From: Flavobacterium sp. 90
Lineage (GTDB): Bacteria; Bacteroidota; Bacteroidia; Flavobacteriales; Flavobacteriaceae
Length of the DNA stretch: 64,000 bases
Direction of reading: 5' to 3'
NCBI RefSeq assembly: GCF_004339525.1
Contig: NZ_SMGE01000001.1
Coordinates: forward strand, 372,001 to 436,000
This document shows, in pieces, positions 44,789-53,402 of this stretch. Made by a program: the position numbers and the translations under genes. Every line of letters starts with the position of its first letter. Position 1 is the first letter of the stretch. Under the pieces are notes generated by a model. That model ran no database searches, was not told where the DNA came from, and saw nothing but the letters and a program-made list of their open reading frames with translations.

Positions 44789-45397
44789 ATGGAATTAGGA
44801 ATTTTCAAAAACTTCTGGGACGGACAACCAAATCATCTGCCTTTTTTAAACCTTATAAGTTATGCAGAAGAACCAAAAGAGTTCAATTTAAAACTTAGTA
44901 TCTCTAAGCTAGAATCTATTCTCGAAAATAGTTCCGAGGAATCAATTATAGAAAGCATCAAACTTTTACTTGAATATGAAGATTGGAGACTGCACTTGGT
45001 TGCTTCAATGGCATTATTAAATCTGAAACAAACAACTCGAAAGAATATAACATCCTATTTTTGGCAAAGAATTAATAAAGGTTCATGGATTAGCCCACAA
45101 ATACTAGTAACGTTATCATTTTCTGATACTGAATTTAAAGAGAAAAGTAAAAAGATATTAAGTGAAAGCGTAAAAATAGATTATTCTGTTTTATCTGAAA
45201 TAGAACATCACGTTTCCAGAGGAGGTACACCAAAAAGTATAGCTGAGAAAAAAATTATTGCTTCATTAGATTATCTTTTAAATGATATCATTAACGACTC
45301 TTCTGATAATGATGCTGGCGGTTCAATCTGTAAAGGTTGGAAAGAAAATTTAGATAAACTAATAAAGCAAAATATATTCAAACTAGAACAATTTTAA
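44789..45397 (+). CDS. HEAT-like helical protein of unknown function
   Basis: 202 residues, cytosolic (no signal). All-helical repeats are suggested by LKLSISKLESILENSSEESI, IKLLLEYEDWRLHLVASMAL, LLNLKQTTRKNI and WISPQILVTLSFSD, resembling HEAT/ARM-type immunity or scaffold proteins. No catalytic motif. It follows the XRE fragment and lies among orphan genes of the island. An immunity-type role is possible but not shown. Confidence 0.6.
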   Translation: MELGIFKNFWDGQPNHLPFLNLISYAEEPKEFNLKLSISKLESILENSSEESIIESIKLLLEYEDWRLHLVASMALLNLKQTTRKNITSYFWQRINKGSWISPQILVTLSFSDTEFKEKSKKILSESVKIDYSVLSEIEHHVSRGGTPKSIAEKKIIASLDYLLNDIINDSSDNDAGGSICKGWKENLDKLIKQNIFKLEQF

Positions 45398-45517
45398 TCC
45401 AAAAACCATTAAAATTACGATTAACCCTCGCTAGAGCGAGCATGCGCTTTTTTTGTTTTTTTATAAATCATTTTAAAATTATCTAATTAACTTTAATTGC
45501 TAAAAAACAAATCCAAA

Positions 45518-45940
45518 ATGATTAAACCAATTTCTTTATTTCTAATTCTGTTCGTTGGTTATTTTACTTTATCATTAAAACCTTCAGATTACAACACGCT
45601 TAAGAAAACCATTAAAACTGATCCTCTTTACACAAAAGGGCAAAATATTTTTAAAAGAGATTGTGCTTCCTGTCACTACATTGGAATGGATAAAATAGCA
45701 ACCGCTCCTGCTCTGGGCGGAATTACCAAATTGCGTAAAAAAGATTGGTTGTACAGTTATACCCGAAATTCGTATAAAATGTTTGAACAAGGCGATAAAA
45801 TTGCCAAAGAAAATATCGCTAAAGGTTGGGGATTAATGACCGCATTTCCTAATCTCACCAATTCAGATCTGGATGCTCTTTATTACTTTGTTGAGAAAAG
45901 ATATGAAATGTCAAAAAAAGGACTTCCGCTTGACAAATAA
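45518..45940 (+). CDS. c-type cytochrome, mono-heme
   Basis: 140 residues from the ATG at 45518 (a TTG at 45497 is less likely). An N-terminal signal/anchor ISLFLILFVGYFTLSL precedes a cytochrome c class I domain: heme-binding CASCH (residues 49-53), TAPALGG, and an axial Met probably in GLMTAFPNLTNSDLDALYYF. Periplasmic electron carrier of unknown partner. It stands alone among orphan genes; no cluster of respiratory genes is nearby. Confidence 0.85.
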   Translation: MIKPISLFLILFVGYFTLSLKPSDYNTLKKTIKTDPLYTKGQNIFKRDCASCHYIGMDKIATAPALGGITKLRKKDWLYSYTRNSYKMFEQGDKIAKENIAKGWGLMTAFPNLTNSDLDALYYFVEKRYEMSKKGLPLDK

Positions 45941-45962
45941 TGCAACGATTTAATTAAAAACA

Positions 45963-46022
45963 ATGAAACCCACCAAAGCAATTTCTAGTTTTGGAGCATT
46001 TTTTGTATTAGATTTTTTGTGA
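45963..46022 (+). pseudogene. fragment related to the 47.6-kb membrane protein gene
   Basis: Reads MKPTKAISSFGAFFVLDFL and stop. It aligns to residues 23-37 of the product of 47559-47933 (KPTIVLSSHEAFFVL); over one 28-bp stretch 25 bases match. Only this piece of the gene is left. Two unrelated genes separate it from the intact relative. Confidence 0.65.
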
Positions 46023-46052
46023 TTTCTACACACTAAATTATATAGTATTTTA

Positions 46053-46550
46053 ATGAACACTATCATGAAAAACAGAAAAACAATAATTCGTTTTTTAGCA
46101 AGCCTAAGTATGCTGATTTTCTTCTCCCCTTTTTTCCAAATGTGTTCTGATAAAAGCATCAAAGAAAGTTCGGGTTTTATTAAATCATATCATAAAGCTG
46201 AAACAGCAAAAGAAAAAAAGATAGCTTTTGAACGTGCAAAAAAAGATTATTCTTTAAGTGGTTATGATTTAGCGATGTCTTTTGAGCCCGTTTTCTTAAG
46301 TTTTACAATTATCATGGTTTTGAATATAACTTTGTTAGTTTGCTTTCTTAGAAAACATTATAACCAATTATTTCTGTGTTTTTTGAACTTAGCTGCTATC
46401 CTTTTATCATTTATTGTTTTAATATTTGCATTACCTTATTTTGGACAAATTAGATACGGAATGTTTCTATGCTTAATTAACTCAATGTTCTTGTTTTTCC
46501 TTGTCTATAAAGAACAGGAAGACCTTCCACAAAGTTCATTAAACCTTTAA
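46053..46550 (+). CDS. small membrane protein of unknown function, 165 residues
   Basis: Four predicted membrane segments: an N-terminal IIRFLASLSMLIFFSPFFQM, then VFLSFTIIMVLNITLLVCFL, LFLCFLNLAAILLSFIVLIF and YGMFLCLINSMFLFFLVY. A soluble loop of about 50 residues follows the first segment and contains charged KAETAKEKKIAFERAKKDY. Not recognised. A second ATG at 46065 is also possible. Confidence 0.65.
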   Translation: MNTIMKNRKTIIRFLASLSMLIFFSPFFQMCSDKSIKESSGFIKSYHKAETAKEKKIAFERAKKDYSLSGYDLAMSFEPVFLSFTIIMVLNITLLVCFLRKHYNQLFLCFLNLAAILLSFIVLIFALPYFGQIRYGMFLCLINSMFLFFLVYKEQEDLPQSSLNL

Positions 46551-46774
46551 ATCGCTTTACAAAAAAATATCAGGACACGATGATAAAAGGTTTTATTCTG
46601 CATCCCAAACAAGCTTTTCGAACACGTGCAGGACATTAACGCCAGCTTGTGAAAAAAATGTATTTTAGCTAATACAAAAAAGTAACATTATGACACAAAA
46701 CCAGTCTAATTGAAATACTTTGCGATTCTGCTATTCTTAATATAAAACATTTGTAAACGATACTATTAAAAATT

Positions 46775-47491
46775 ATGAAATTAAATAAAGCATGTCTGTT
46801 TTTAATTATTCTGATGAGTTTATTTGCCTGCAATTCGAATAAAAAAGAAAGCAAATTAAATACTAACAGTAAGATCAATGATACATTAAAAGTTACAAGT
46901 AATGATACATTACAAGTTGCAAGTAACAAAGTAGTTTATGATGATAGCAGGGAAAACTTAAAGCTTTCAATTGCTGATACAATAAAAATTTCTAATTCTT
47001 ATTTCTTTTCAAATCAAAATTCTCAAGATATATTTCAACTCACTATAAATCCAGGTTTGGTTAAAAATTCCAAAGCTGAATTGCAAATAATAACATCGGA
47101 CAATAAAATTATCTATACACAATCTTTTGACGCATTTTATTTTATACGTGAAATTTACGAGCCTGAAACAACACCTTCTGGCGGACAAGAAGTCTACGAG
47201 AAATATATGGAAGAATATTGGAAATCTATAACTCCACAACAATTTGAAGCATATTTTAAAAAGAACGTTGCTAATTTTTTTGGTGTTATTTCCGTAATAG
47301 AAAACGATAAAAATGAAGAATTAAAAGCATGGGAAGAAGATATTACCGATAAAAAATTTCTAAATGAGGTTTTGACCAATCCTGCAATCAAATTAATAAA
47401 CATTCCATGTTTTGACTGTGATGAGGGAGGTGAAATGATTGGGTATTCGCTTGAGCAAAATAAAGTTATATCATTACTAGAGCATGATTAA
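46775..47491 (+). CDS. lipoprotein of unknown function, 238 residues
   Basis: Lipobox SLFACNSN (Cys19). A short internal repeat NDTLKV(T)SNDTLQV(A)SN lies at 36-50. The mature domain includes ITSDNKIIYTQSFDAFYF and a C-terminal half IKLINIPCFDCDEGGEMIGY with a CFDC motif. No known domain is certain. It is the second of the two genes separating the gene fragment at 45963 from its relative at 47559. Confidence 0.65.
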   Translation: MKLNKACLFLIILMSLFACNSNKKESKLNTNSKINDTLKVTSNDTLQVASNKVVYDDSRENLKLSIADTIKISNSYFFSNQNSQDIFQLTINPGLVKNSKAELQIITSDNKIIYTQSFDAFYFIREIYEPETTPSGGQEVYEKYMEEYWKSITPQQFEAYFKKNVANFFGVISVIENDKNEELKAWEEDITDKKFLNEVLTNPAIKLINIPCFDCDEGGEMIGYSLEQNKVISLLEHD

Positions 47492-47558
47492 AATGCTCTC
47501 GATAATACTTATAATCTTTCCCAAAGACGATAAAACATAAGATTAAAAACTAATATTA

Positions 47559-47933
47559 TTGGACATTAAAAAAATATATCGCAGATTCTTTTATCTTAAT
47601 ACTGGCTCAAGCAAAGGGCGTAAACCTACAATTGTACTTTCTAGTCATGAAGCATTTTTTGTATTAGCAATTTGTGCAATTTTAAAGAAAATTTTATTTC
47701 CTACTGTACATGTTGGCTTTCCTTTATTCTTTTCGTTTTTTATGATACTTTGTTTAACAATTGAGTATTTCAATCGCAAAATGCATAAACGATTTAGCAA
47801 TGTTTTTAGGGCGGAATGGAAAAGTGAATCAAGAAGACATAGAATTAGATACCGAATTTGTAATATCGTATTTGTTATTCTTGTTTTCTCGATTTGTATC
47901 TATATTTTAGAATATTTGGATAATAGATCTTAA
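47559..47933 (+). CDS. small membrane protein, 124 residues, TTG start
   Basis: Two or three membrane segments (AFFVLAICAILKKILF, FPLFFSFFMILCLTIEYF, IVFVILVFSICIYILEYL) with basic loops. No in-frame ATG lies before the first segment, so translation probably starts at TTG 47559 (MDIKKIYRRFFYLN). The family is unknown; the KPTIVLSSHEAFFVL region also occurs in the fragment at 45963. Confidence 0.58.
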   Translation: MDIKKIYRRFFYLNTGSSKGRKPTIVLSSHEAFFVLAICAILKKILFPTVHVGFPLFFSFFMILCLTIEYFNRKMHKRFSNVFRAEWKSESRRHRIRYRICNIVFVILVFSICIYILEYLDNRS

Positions 47934-47945
47934 TGAAATGAATTC

Positions 47946-48027
47946 ACAGCGACAACGGTAGGACAATAAGTAAATCAAAAAAAGAATATTCGAATATATA
48001 CAAAGTCAGGAGACTTCGTACAGCATG
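47946..48027 (+). repeat. CTCCTGACTTCG hairpin element, copy b (left arm lost)
   Basis: Matches the right part of copy a: cagcgacaacggtaggacaa, aatcaaaaaaag, then caaagtcaggagacttcg. The left arm is missing. Confidence 0.7.
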
Positions 48028-48073
48028 AGTGATTATCTAATTACAACGAATTTAAAAAAAAAAAAATGAAAAA

Positions 48074-48994
48074 ATGAAAACTAAAAATAAATTGACAATT
48101 TTAAAAAGCATTCTAAAAACAAAAAAAATATACAGGTATTCTCTCTTAATGTTTTTTTTTATCTCTAGTTATGCATTAGCAATTCCGCCAAACTTTACTA
48201 CTAAGGAAATAAAATTTGTTAGTGAAGGAGTTTTACTTTCCGGAACTATTTTTACACCAAACAACATACAGGGAGCCGTTGTGATTGTTCATGGATCTGG
48301 GCAAGAAAAAAGAATGATACAATTTGCTACACTCCTGGCAAACAATGGAATTGCCGTTTTAACTTATGATAAACGCGGAGTTGGAGAATCTGGCGGTCTA
48401 TATGCCGGACCTGAAGTAGGAACTAACAATGTTGATTTTACAAACCTAAATCTTTTGTCTCTGGATGCTAGCGCTGCCGTAAATACTTTATCTAAATCTT
48501 TGTCAAATAAAACACCAATAGGTTTAATAGGCGGTAGTCAAGCTGGATGGATAATTCCATTGGCTGCAGAGAAAAATAAGAAAGTCAAATTTATGACTAT
48601 ATTTAGTGGAGCACTTATAACGGTTAAAGAACAATTAAGATTCCAATTTTATACAAATGGTGATAAAAAATTTTGGGAGACACACTCAGAAGAAGATGCA
48701 AGAAAACACATATTCAATGACCCGGATAAATATGAGTTTACGGATACAAATCCCAATGATATTCTTTCTAAATTATCAATTCCGGGATTCTGGATTTTTG
48801 GAGGCAAAGACATTCAGGTTCCTGTAAATCTATCCATAGAAAACCTTGATATATTAAAGTCTAAAGGAAAAAATTATGAACATAAATTATTTCCAAACTT
48901 GGGGCATAATACAGCATTTTCAGATTCTGAAGAGCCAATGAATGATGTAATCTATTGGATAAAAAATATAGCTAAATTAAAAAGTAAAAAATAA
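48074..48994 (+). CDS. exported alpha/beta hydrolase
   Basis: 306 residues. A long N-region then a membrane/signal segment YRYSLLMFFFISSYALA. An alpha/beta-hydrolase domain follows: VIVHGSGQEKRMIQFA, YDKRGVGESGG, nucleophile Ser in LIGGSQAGWIIPLA, Asp in FGGKDIQVPV and His in LGHNTAFSD. It resembles dienelactone hydrolase/DUF-type peptidase S9 hydrolases. Substrate unknown. Lies 47 bp after hairpin element copy b. Confidence 0.83.
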   Translation: MKTKNKLTILKSILKTKKIYRYSLLMFFFISSYALAIPPNFTTKEIKFVSEGVLLSGTIFTPNNIQGAVVIVHGSGQEKRMIQFATLLANNGIAVLTYDKRGVGESGGLYAGPEVGTNNVDFTNLNLLSLDASAAVNTLSKSLSNKTPIGLIGGSQAGWIIPLAAEKNKKVKFMTIFSGALITVKEQLRFQFYTNGDKKFWETHSEEDARKHIFNDPDKYEFTDTNPNDILSKLSIPGFWIFGGKDIQVPVNLSIENLDILKSKGKNYEHKLFPNLGHNTAFSDSEEPMNDVIYWIKNIAKLKSKK

Positions 48995-49113
48995 AATTTT
49001 GCATTTGTTATGATTTACTTCGCCTTTTGCTATCGCTCGGTAAACATCTTATAAAATCAATTATAGAGCATTTTGTTCTTAAAATCAAATTTCTAGTGAA
49101 TAAAAATCTGAAA

Positions 49114-50184
49114 ATGAAAATAACAAAAATTATAATCTTTACTTTTTTATTTTCTCTTTTAAGTTGTAAAAACGACAATAAAAATGCAATTGGTGACAAT
49201 CAGAAATATGTAAAATTACTTTGGAGAAATAAACAATTTGAATGGATACCAACTTCATTAGTTGCTAAAAACAAAATATTGTATTTCGGAAATTTAAACA
49301 GAGATTTTTATGCTATAAATTTAGAAAATGCGAAAGTGAATTTCAAAATAAAAACTGATTATAATCCTTTTGATAAACCATTGATATATGACCAAAATTT
49401 ACTTTTAACAGAATACAGCAATGATTTAATCCATCTTGATAAAACCGGCAAGTTAAAATGGAAAATAAATGGTGAAACAAATTTAAGAAATGATTTAACT
49501 GAAGATCAAAGTTATATTTATGGTTCAGTTCTGGGAAATGGATTTAGCAAACTGAACAAAACAGACGCAAAAATAATTTGGTTTTTACCTAAAAATTCAA
49601 TTATTATAGAAACAAATAAACCTGCATTTTTTAAAAATAATATTTATTTAGGTTTATCAGAACATACCTCTGAACTATTAGCCATCAATAACGAAAATGG
49701 AGAAATTATTTGGAAAAAAGAATACAAAAATTTCTCAAAAATAATACAAGTTAAAACAGAAAAAGGGCTTTTAGTTTGTCTCAACAAGGATTTTAAAAAC
49801 GGACAAATTTCGATGTTAAATTATAAAAGTGGAAATGAAATTTGGTCAAAATCTTTAAATTGCGATTTGCATTATGAACCTTGTATCATAAACGGAAACA
49901 TCATTTTAAGTACTTATAACAACAAAGTAATTTCTTTAAATATTGAAAATGGAAAAACAAATTGGACATTAGATTTAAGAAAAGATGCAGCAGAGACTAC
50001 TATTATAAGTTTTAAAGAAAATGTATATTTTGGAACTATGAATCGAAATCTATATTCGGTAAATTTTAAAACTGGAAAAACAAATTTCATGCAACCCTTT
50101 AATTATGGAATATTAAACCCAATTGTTGAAGATAATACAATTTATTTTCCAACAGGCGGGAGTGAAATGTGGCTGCTTAAATAA
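49114..50184 (+). CDS. PQQ-like beta-propeller lipoprotein
   Basis: 356 residues from the ATG at 49114; the longer reading lacks a signal. Lipobox SLLSCKND. The rest consists of about seven beta-propeller blades with repeated Trp motifs (GKLKWKI, AKIIWFL, GEIIWKKE, NEIWSK, KTNWTLDL) as in BamB/PQQ-repeat proteins. It has no quinoprotein catalytic residues that I can identify, so a structural or binding role is likely. Placed at the cell envelope. Confidence 0.8.
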   Translation: MKITKIIIFTFLFSLLSCKNDNKNAIGDNQKYVKLLWRNKQFEWIPTSLVAKNKILYFGNLNRDFYAINLENAKVNFKIKTDYNPFDKPLIYDQNLLLTEYSNDLIHLDKTGKLKWKINGETNLRNDLTEDQSYIYGSVLGNGFSKLNKTDAKIIWFLPKNSIIIETNKPAFFKNNIYLGLSEHTSELLAINNENGEIIWKKEYKNFSKIIQVKTEKGLLVCLNKDFKNGQISMLNYKSGNEIWSKSLNCDLHYEPCIINGNIILSTYNNKVISLNIENGKTNWTLDLRKDAAETTIISFKENVYFGTMNRNLYSVNFKTGKTNFMQPFNYGILNPIVEDNTIYFPTGGSEMWLLK

Positions 50185-50189
50185 AAAGT

Positions 50190-50240
50190 CTAGTTTCAAA
50201 AAGAATATTAAAATAAGAACAAAGTCAAGAGATTTTGAAT
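50190..50240 (+). repeat. CTCCTGACTTCG hairpin element, copy d (degenerate)
   Basis: Weak remnant: aagaatatt, ataagaacaaagtcaagag and attttgaatgg resemble the right half of copies a-c. Ends 30 bp before the ATG at 50271. Confidence 0.45.
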
Positions 50241-50270
50241 GGCAATTATAAATCGAAAGCAAAAATAAAT

Positions 50271-50702
50271 ATGTTAGGAAATTGGAACGGTTACTATAAG
50301 TTTGAAAATGAAAGAATACAAAAAGCAATGGGTTTTGAAAAAACTAATTTTGACATTATAATTGAAAAATTTGATGGCACTAATTTTAACGGAATTGTAA
50401 ATGATGATATCAAAACCGGCGGAATGAAAGAAACTGGAACAGTTATAGGGAAAATTATAAAAAACAAAGTTTCGTTCAAAAAGCTAATGCCAAAACGTAT
50501 TCAGATAAATTCGAATGGAGAAAGAATAAGTCTCGAAGGAAAGCATCCAACATTATATTATTCCGGAACTTTATCCGACAATAAAACTGAAATTAGTGGA
50601 ACCTGGAAATTTAAACGAAAAATCACTTTCTTATTTGGTATTATCCCTATTATTTATCGTCCCGGAAATGGGAGCTGGAAAATGGAATTAAATACTATTT
50701 AA
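50271..50702 (+). CDS. cytosolic beta-rich protein of unknown function
   Basis: 143 residues from the ATG at 50271 (MLGNWNGYYKFENERIQ); the longer reading would need a TTG. The G-N-W-x-G-x-Y-x-F opening and TVIGKIIKNKVSFKK, YYSGTLSDNKTEISGTWKF suggest a small antiparallel barrel of the lipocalin/avidin kind. No signal peptide, no catalytic motif. Not recognised as a named family. Confidence 0.6.
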   Translation: MLGNWNGYYKFENERIQKAMGFEKTNFDIIIEKFDGTNFNGIVNDDIKTGGMKETGTVIGKIIKNKVSFKKLMPKRIQINSNGERISLEGKHPTLYYSGTLSDNKTEISGTWKFKRKITFLFGIIPIIYRPGNGSWKMELNTI

Positions 50703-50734
50703 AGGAGTAAATACAAATCGATTAAAAAATTAAA

Positions 50735-51211
50735 ATGAACTTCGAAGTACTTGATATAAGAAGAGTAGACACTACGGGAAATTTCAAATTAAACGAAGAT
50801 TATATTCTATCTTATGATCATTCTGATGGTTGGAACGAACGATTGTTAAGTTTAGGAATCTATATTGATTTGGTTTTTGAGTGCAAAATTGACATACGTT
50901 TTTACACAAGAAATCGAGATCAATTTAAAAAACAATTTGAATGCGAAATACCTTCTGAGATCAAAAATATAATTTCAGAAATAGCAAATCTAGATCTTTT
51001 AACTTTAAAATATCATTATGCCGATATCTTTATGGAAGATATGAGTAGCCAGCATTATGTTATTAATCATTCTGGTAAATCACACAATATTGGAATTGGA
51101 ACTTTGCTAAAAAGCCCACAACCTGAAAACCCATCCGAAAAATTGTTTTTCACTTTAATAGAACTTTTCGAAAAATGGCGAGAAAAAATTTACCAAGAAT
51201 GTTCACGATAA
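50735..51211 (+). CDS. orphan cytosolic protein, 158 residues
   Basis: Not recognised. It starts NFEVLDIRRVDTTGNFKL and has an acidic/aromatic middle (YILSYDHSDGWNERLLSLG, IDLVFECKIDIRFYTRN) and a helical C-terminus (LFFTLIELFEKWREKIYQ). No signal peptide or membrane segment. It lies 32 bp after the previous orphan gene. An immunity-like role would fit its size and setting but is not shown. Confidence 0.58.
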   Translation: MNFEVLDIRRVDTTGNFKLNEDYILSYDHSDGWNERLLSLGIYIDLVFECKIDIRFYTRNRDQFKKQFECEIPSEIKNIISEIANLDLLTLKYHYADIFMEDMSSQHYVINHSGKSHNIGIGTLLKSPQPENPSEKLFFTLIELFEKWREKIYQECSR

Positions 51212-51302
51212 TTCTAATTACTTTGCGCTATGGTGGCTAAAAAATGGATCATAAAATTATTCCTATCCGAAAAACCATATTTTTATTACATTCAAAATCC
51301 CC

Positions 51303-51410
51303 ACTCTGCGAAATCTCCTGACTTCGTAGCGACAATAGCAAAAATTAAGAAAATCAAAAAAATATTGAAACTCAGAAGTCACTAGACTTCTCACAGCAAG
51401 ACTATAAAAT
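51303..51410 (+). repeat. CTCCTGACTTCG hairpin element, copy c
   Basis: ctctgcgaaatctcctgact + tcgtagcgacaa ... cagaagtcactagacttct + cacagcaag. Ends 9 bp before the ATG at 51419. The right arm is diverged from copy a. Confidence 0.75.
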
Positions 51411-51418
51411 AAATTACT

Positions 51419-51949
51419 ATGAAAAAAACACTTCTTATTCTTATCTCGATTTTGGCAATAAGTTGCAGCAAAGACGAAACTAATACACAAACTGATAAGA
51501 CTTCGATTAATTTAGTGACCGGAGTACATTTTAGACAAACCTCAGACGATCCGGGATTACAACTTGGAAATCCAAATATTTTAGTAAATAACAAGTTTGT
51601 AATTTATCCCAATCCTGCAAACGAATCAGTTAATATTTTAGCAACAGAGACTGTTACAGATGTTTGGTTTGTTGCCGCAAATCCGGAAAAAATTCATCAA
51701 GAAGTAAACTTCAGTACTATTTTGAATACGAATTTATACAGCGAACAATCCATCATTTCACATTCAAAATTTTCTCTTAACGGAAAATCTTCAAGCAATT
51801 TCAATATGAATATAAGTACACTTCCAAAAGGATATTATAAAGTATTTGTGAAAATTGGAGGAGTAATCTATTGGGAAAACTTATATAGATATGACGACAA
51901 AGCCTATGATGAAGAAGAATTTACCAAAATAAATAATTTTTGGAAATAA
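51419..51949 (+). CDS. lipoprotein with PNP-type sorting-like motif near N-terminus
   Basis: 176 residues. Lipobox LAISCSKD (Cys17). At about residues 60-75 it reads VIYPNPANESVNILATE, the opening of a T9SS type A sorting domain, then a beta-rich segment ending FNMNISTLPKGYYKVFVKIG, the usual closing text of such domains (LPxGxYxV). So the whole mature protein is close to a sorting-like domain, extended by about 25 residues after it. Odd for a lipoprotein: it may be a stranded or repurposed domain. No other domain seen. Confidence 0.65.
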   Translation: MKKTLLILISILAISCSKDETNTQTDKTSINLVTGVHFRQTSDDPGLQLGNPNILVNNKFVIYPNPANESVNILATETVTDVWFVAANPEKIHQEVNFSTILNTNLYSEQSIISHSKFSLNGKSSSNFNMNISTLPKGYYKVFVKIGGVIYWENLYRYDDKAYDEEEFTKINNFWK

Positions 51950-52046
51950 TTATTTCTAACTTCAAATACTATTGAAAAAACCACAATTTTAAAACATAAA
52001 ATGAATTCAAGGTTTACAAAAAGTCCAAAAACAACCACAGGTTGTC

Positions 52047-52088
52047 AATAACAACTATAAGTAGCGCAATAACAACTATTGGTAGCGG
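52047..52088 (+). promoter_or_regulatory. 21-bp tandem direct repeat, operator candidate
   Basis: AATAACAACTATAAGTAGCG(C) followed at once by AATAACAACTATTGGTAGCG(G), 18 of 21 identical, period two helical turns. It lies 65 bp before the XRE-pentapeptide gene, with a -7-like TTTATTTG at 52090-52097 directly after it. Confidence 0.5.
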
Positions 52089-52152
52089 ACTTTATTTGCA
52101 AACACACAATGAGCCAATATAGCTTTGCAGTATCAAACAAATAAAAATAATT

Positions 52153-53055
52153 ATGATGCTAAATTCAAAATCAGTAGGCGATAAAATTGCTGCAGCCAGA
52201 AAGAAAAATAATCTTTCACAAGCAGACCTTGCACAACAAGTATCAATTAGTTCTCAAGCAGTTGGGAAATGGGAAAGAGGCGAATCAATGCCGGACATTT
52301 CTACATTAAACCGAATTGCCGAAATTCTTGGTGTAGACTTAAACTATTTTTCCGAAACATTCAAATCTAATGTTTCAGAAAGCCAATTTGAAACGAACAA
52401 AAAGGAATCTCCAGAAACTACAGCAACAAAACCTAAGACTAATTTAGGTTTAAGTTGGAATATGTCATCAGGAAACTGGGTTGACGCAGACTTTTCCGGA
52501 CTAAGTAATCTTAAAGACAAATTCAGCACTTCAAACATGAAGAACTGTAAATTAATTGGTTCTGATTTGTCGAACTTAACACTTAAATCCAACAATATTT
52601 TAGGTTGCGATTTCTCTAATTCAGATTTGAGAAACAGTAAAATTCAGACTTCTAATCTAGACAACAATCAGTTTATTGAATGTTTACTGATAGATACCGA
52701 ATTTTCGTCCAGTGAAATTAAAAACTGTAATTTTTCAAAGGCGAATTTTTCAGGAGTTGAATTAAGAACATCAGAACTTAAAAAATGTATTATAGAAAAT
52801 GCTGTTTGGAATCTTTCTGCATTTAAATTATCGCATATTTCTGATGTGGTTTTTAATGGTACAATAGAAGAATGTTCTTTTGAAAACTGCTCTTTCACAA
52901 AAGTCACTTTTAAGAACGCAACAATTATAAATACTTTTTTTAAAGGCAAAAAACTAAAAGGCATTCAATTTATTGACTGTCAGACTGACCGAATAACCTA
53001 TGAATTTCTTAAAAACGGAAAAGCAGATTTAACGGGACTAACTTTATTAGCATAG
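52153..53055 (+). CDS. XRE HTH-pentapeptide-repeat fusion protein
   Basis: 300 residues. Residues 8-65 form an XRE HTH (KIAAARKKNNLSQADLAQQV, SISSQAVGKWERGESMPDIS). A linker rich in Ser/Glu/Thr (70-95) leads to a right-handed beta-helix of pentapeptide-type repeats, about residues 105-290 (e.g. ADFSG LSNLK, CDFSN SDLRN SKIQT SNLDN), with C/N-x-F and D-L-x-N patterns. Pentapeptide proteins such as Qnr/MfpA mimic B-form DNA and bind gyrase; here the fold is joined to a DNA-binding head. The role is unknown. A second ATG follows at 52156. Confidence 0.82.
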   Translation: MMLNSKSVGDKIAAARKKNNLSQADLAQQVSISSQAVGKWERGESMPDISTLNRIAEILGVDLNYFSETFKSNVSESQFETNKKESPETTATKPKTNLGLSWNMSSGNWVDADFSGLSNLKDKFSTSNMKNCKLIGSDLSNLTLKSNNILGCDFSNSDLRNSKIQTSNLDNNQFIECLLIDTEFSSSEIKNCNFSKANFSGVELRTSELKKCIIENAVWNLSAFKLSHISDVVFNGTIEECSFENCSFTKVTFKNATIINTFFKGKKLKGIQFIDCQTDRITYEFLKNGKADLTGLTLLA

Positions 53056-53402
53056 TTCCAAACGTGGGCGAACATACCGCTCGCAAACAATATCATTAAA
53101 TCAAGCATTTAGAAAATAAAATCCGTTTTTATCTGCGTTTTTACAAAGTAAATCTGTTTTATCCGCGTCAAAATTAGACGCTGATTTTACTGATTCGCTA
53201 AAGCGAAAACGCTGATAAAAACTGATTTTTCTAATTACTTTCCTGATTAAACTGTTAAGTAATTTTGTAGATTTCCCCTTAACTTAATGACGTTGCGCTC
53301 CAGCAAGCTTATTAATACTTTTTTTATTCTTCAATCAAAAATCAAACGCAACAAACTCAAATAAAAAAACTATTTTAGCTTGGTAAACTAAAACCAAAAA
53401 CA
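53056..53402. other. 347-bp gap after the HTH-pentapeptide gene
   Basis: Contains an internal GCTGATT...GCGAAAACGC hairpin repeat (53176-53230) and otherwise AT-rich DNA. No gene or clear promoter recognised. Confidence 0.5.
53176..53230. repeat. GCTGATT hairpin repeat, copy 3
   Basis: agacgctgattttactgatt, cgctaaagcgaaaacgctga and a T run; same family as 1597-1652 and 40271-40326. Confidence 0.6.

Noticed and set aside
46570..46640. Short ORF MIKGFILHPKQAFRTRAGH in the gap before 46775
   Set aside because: Too short and without a start signal, terminator or known relative; could be gene debris.
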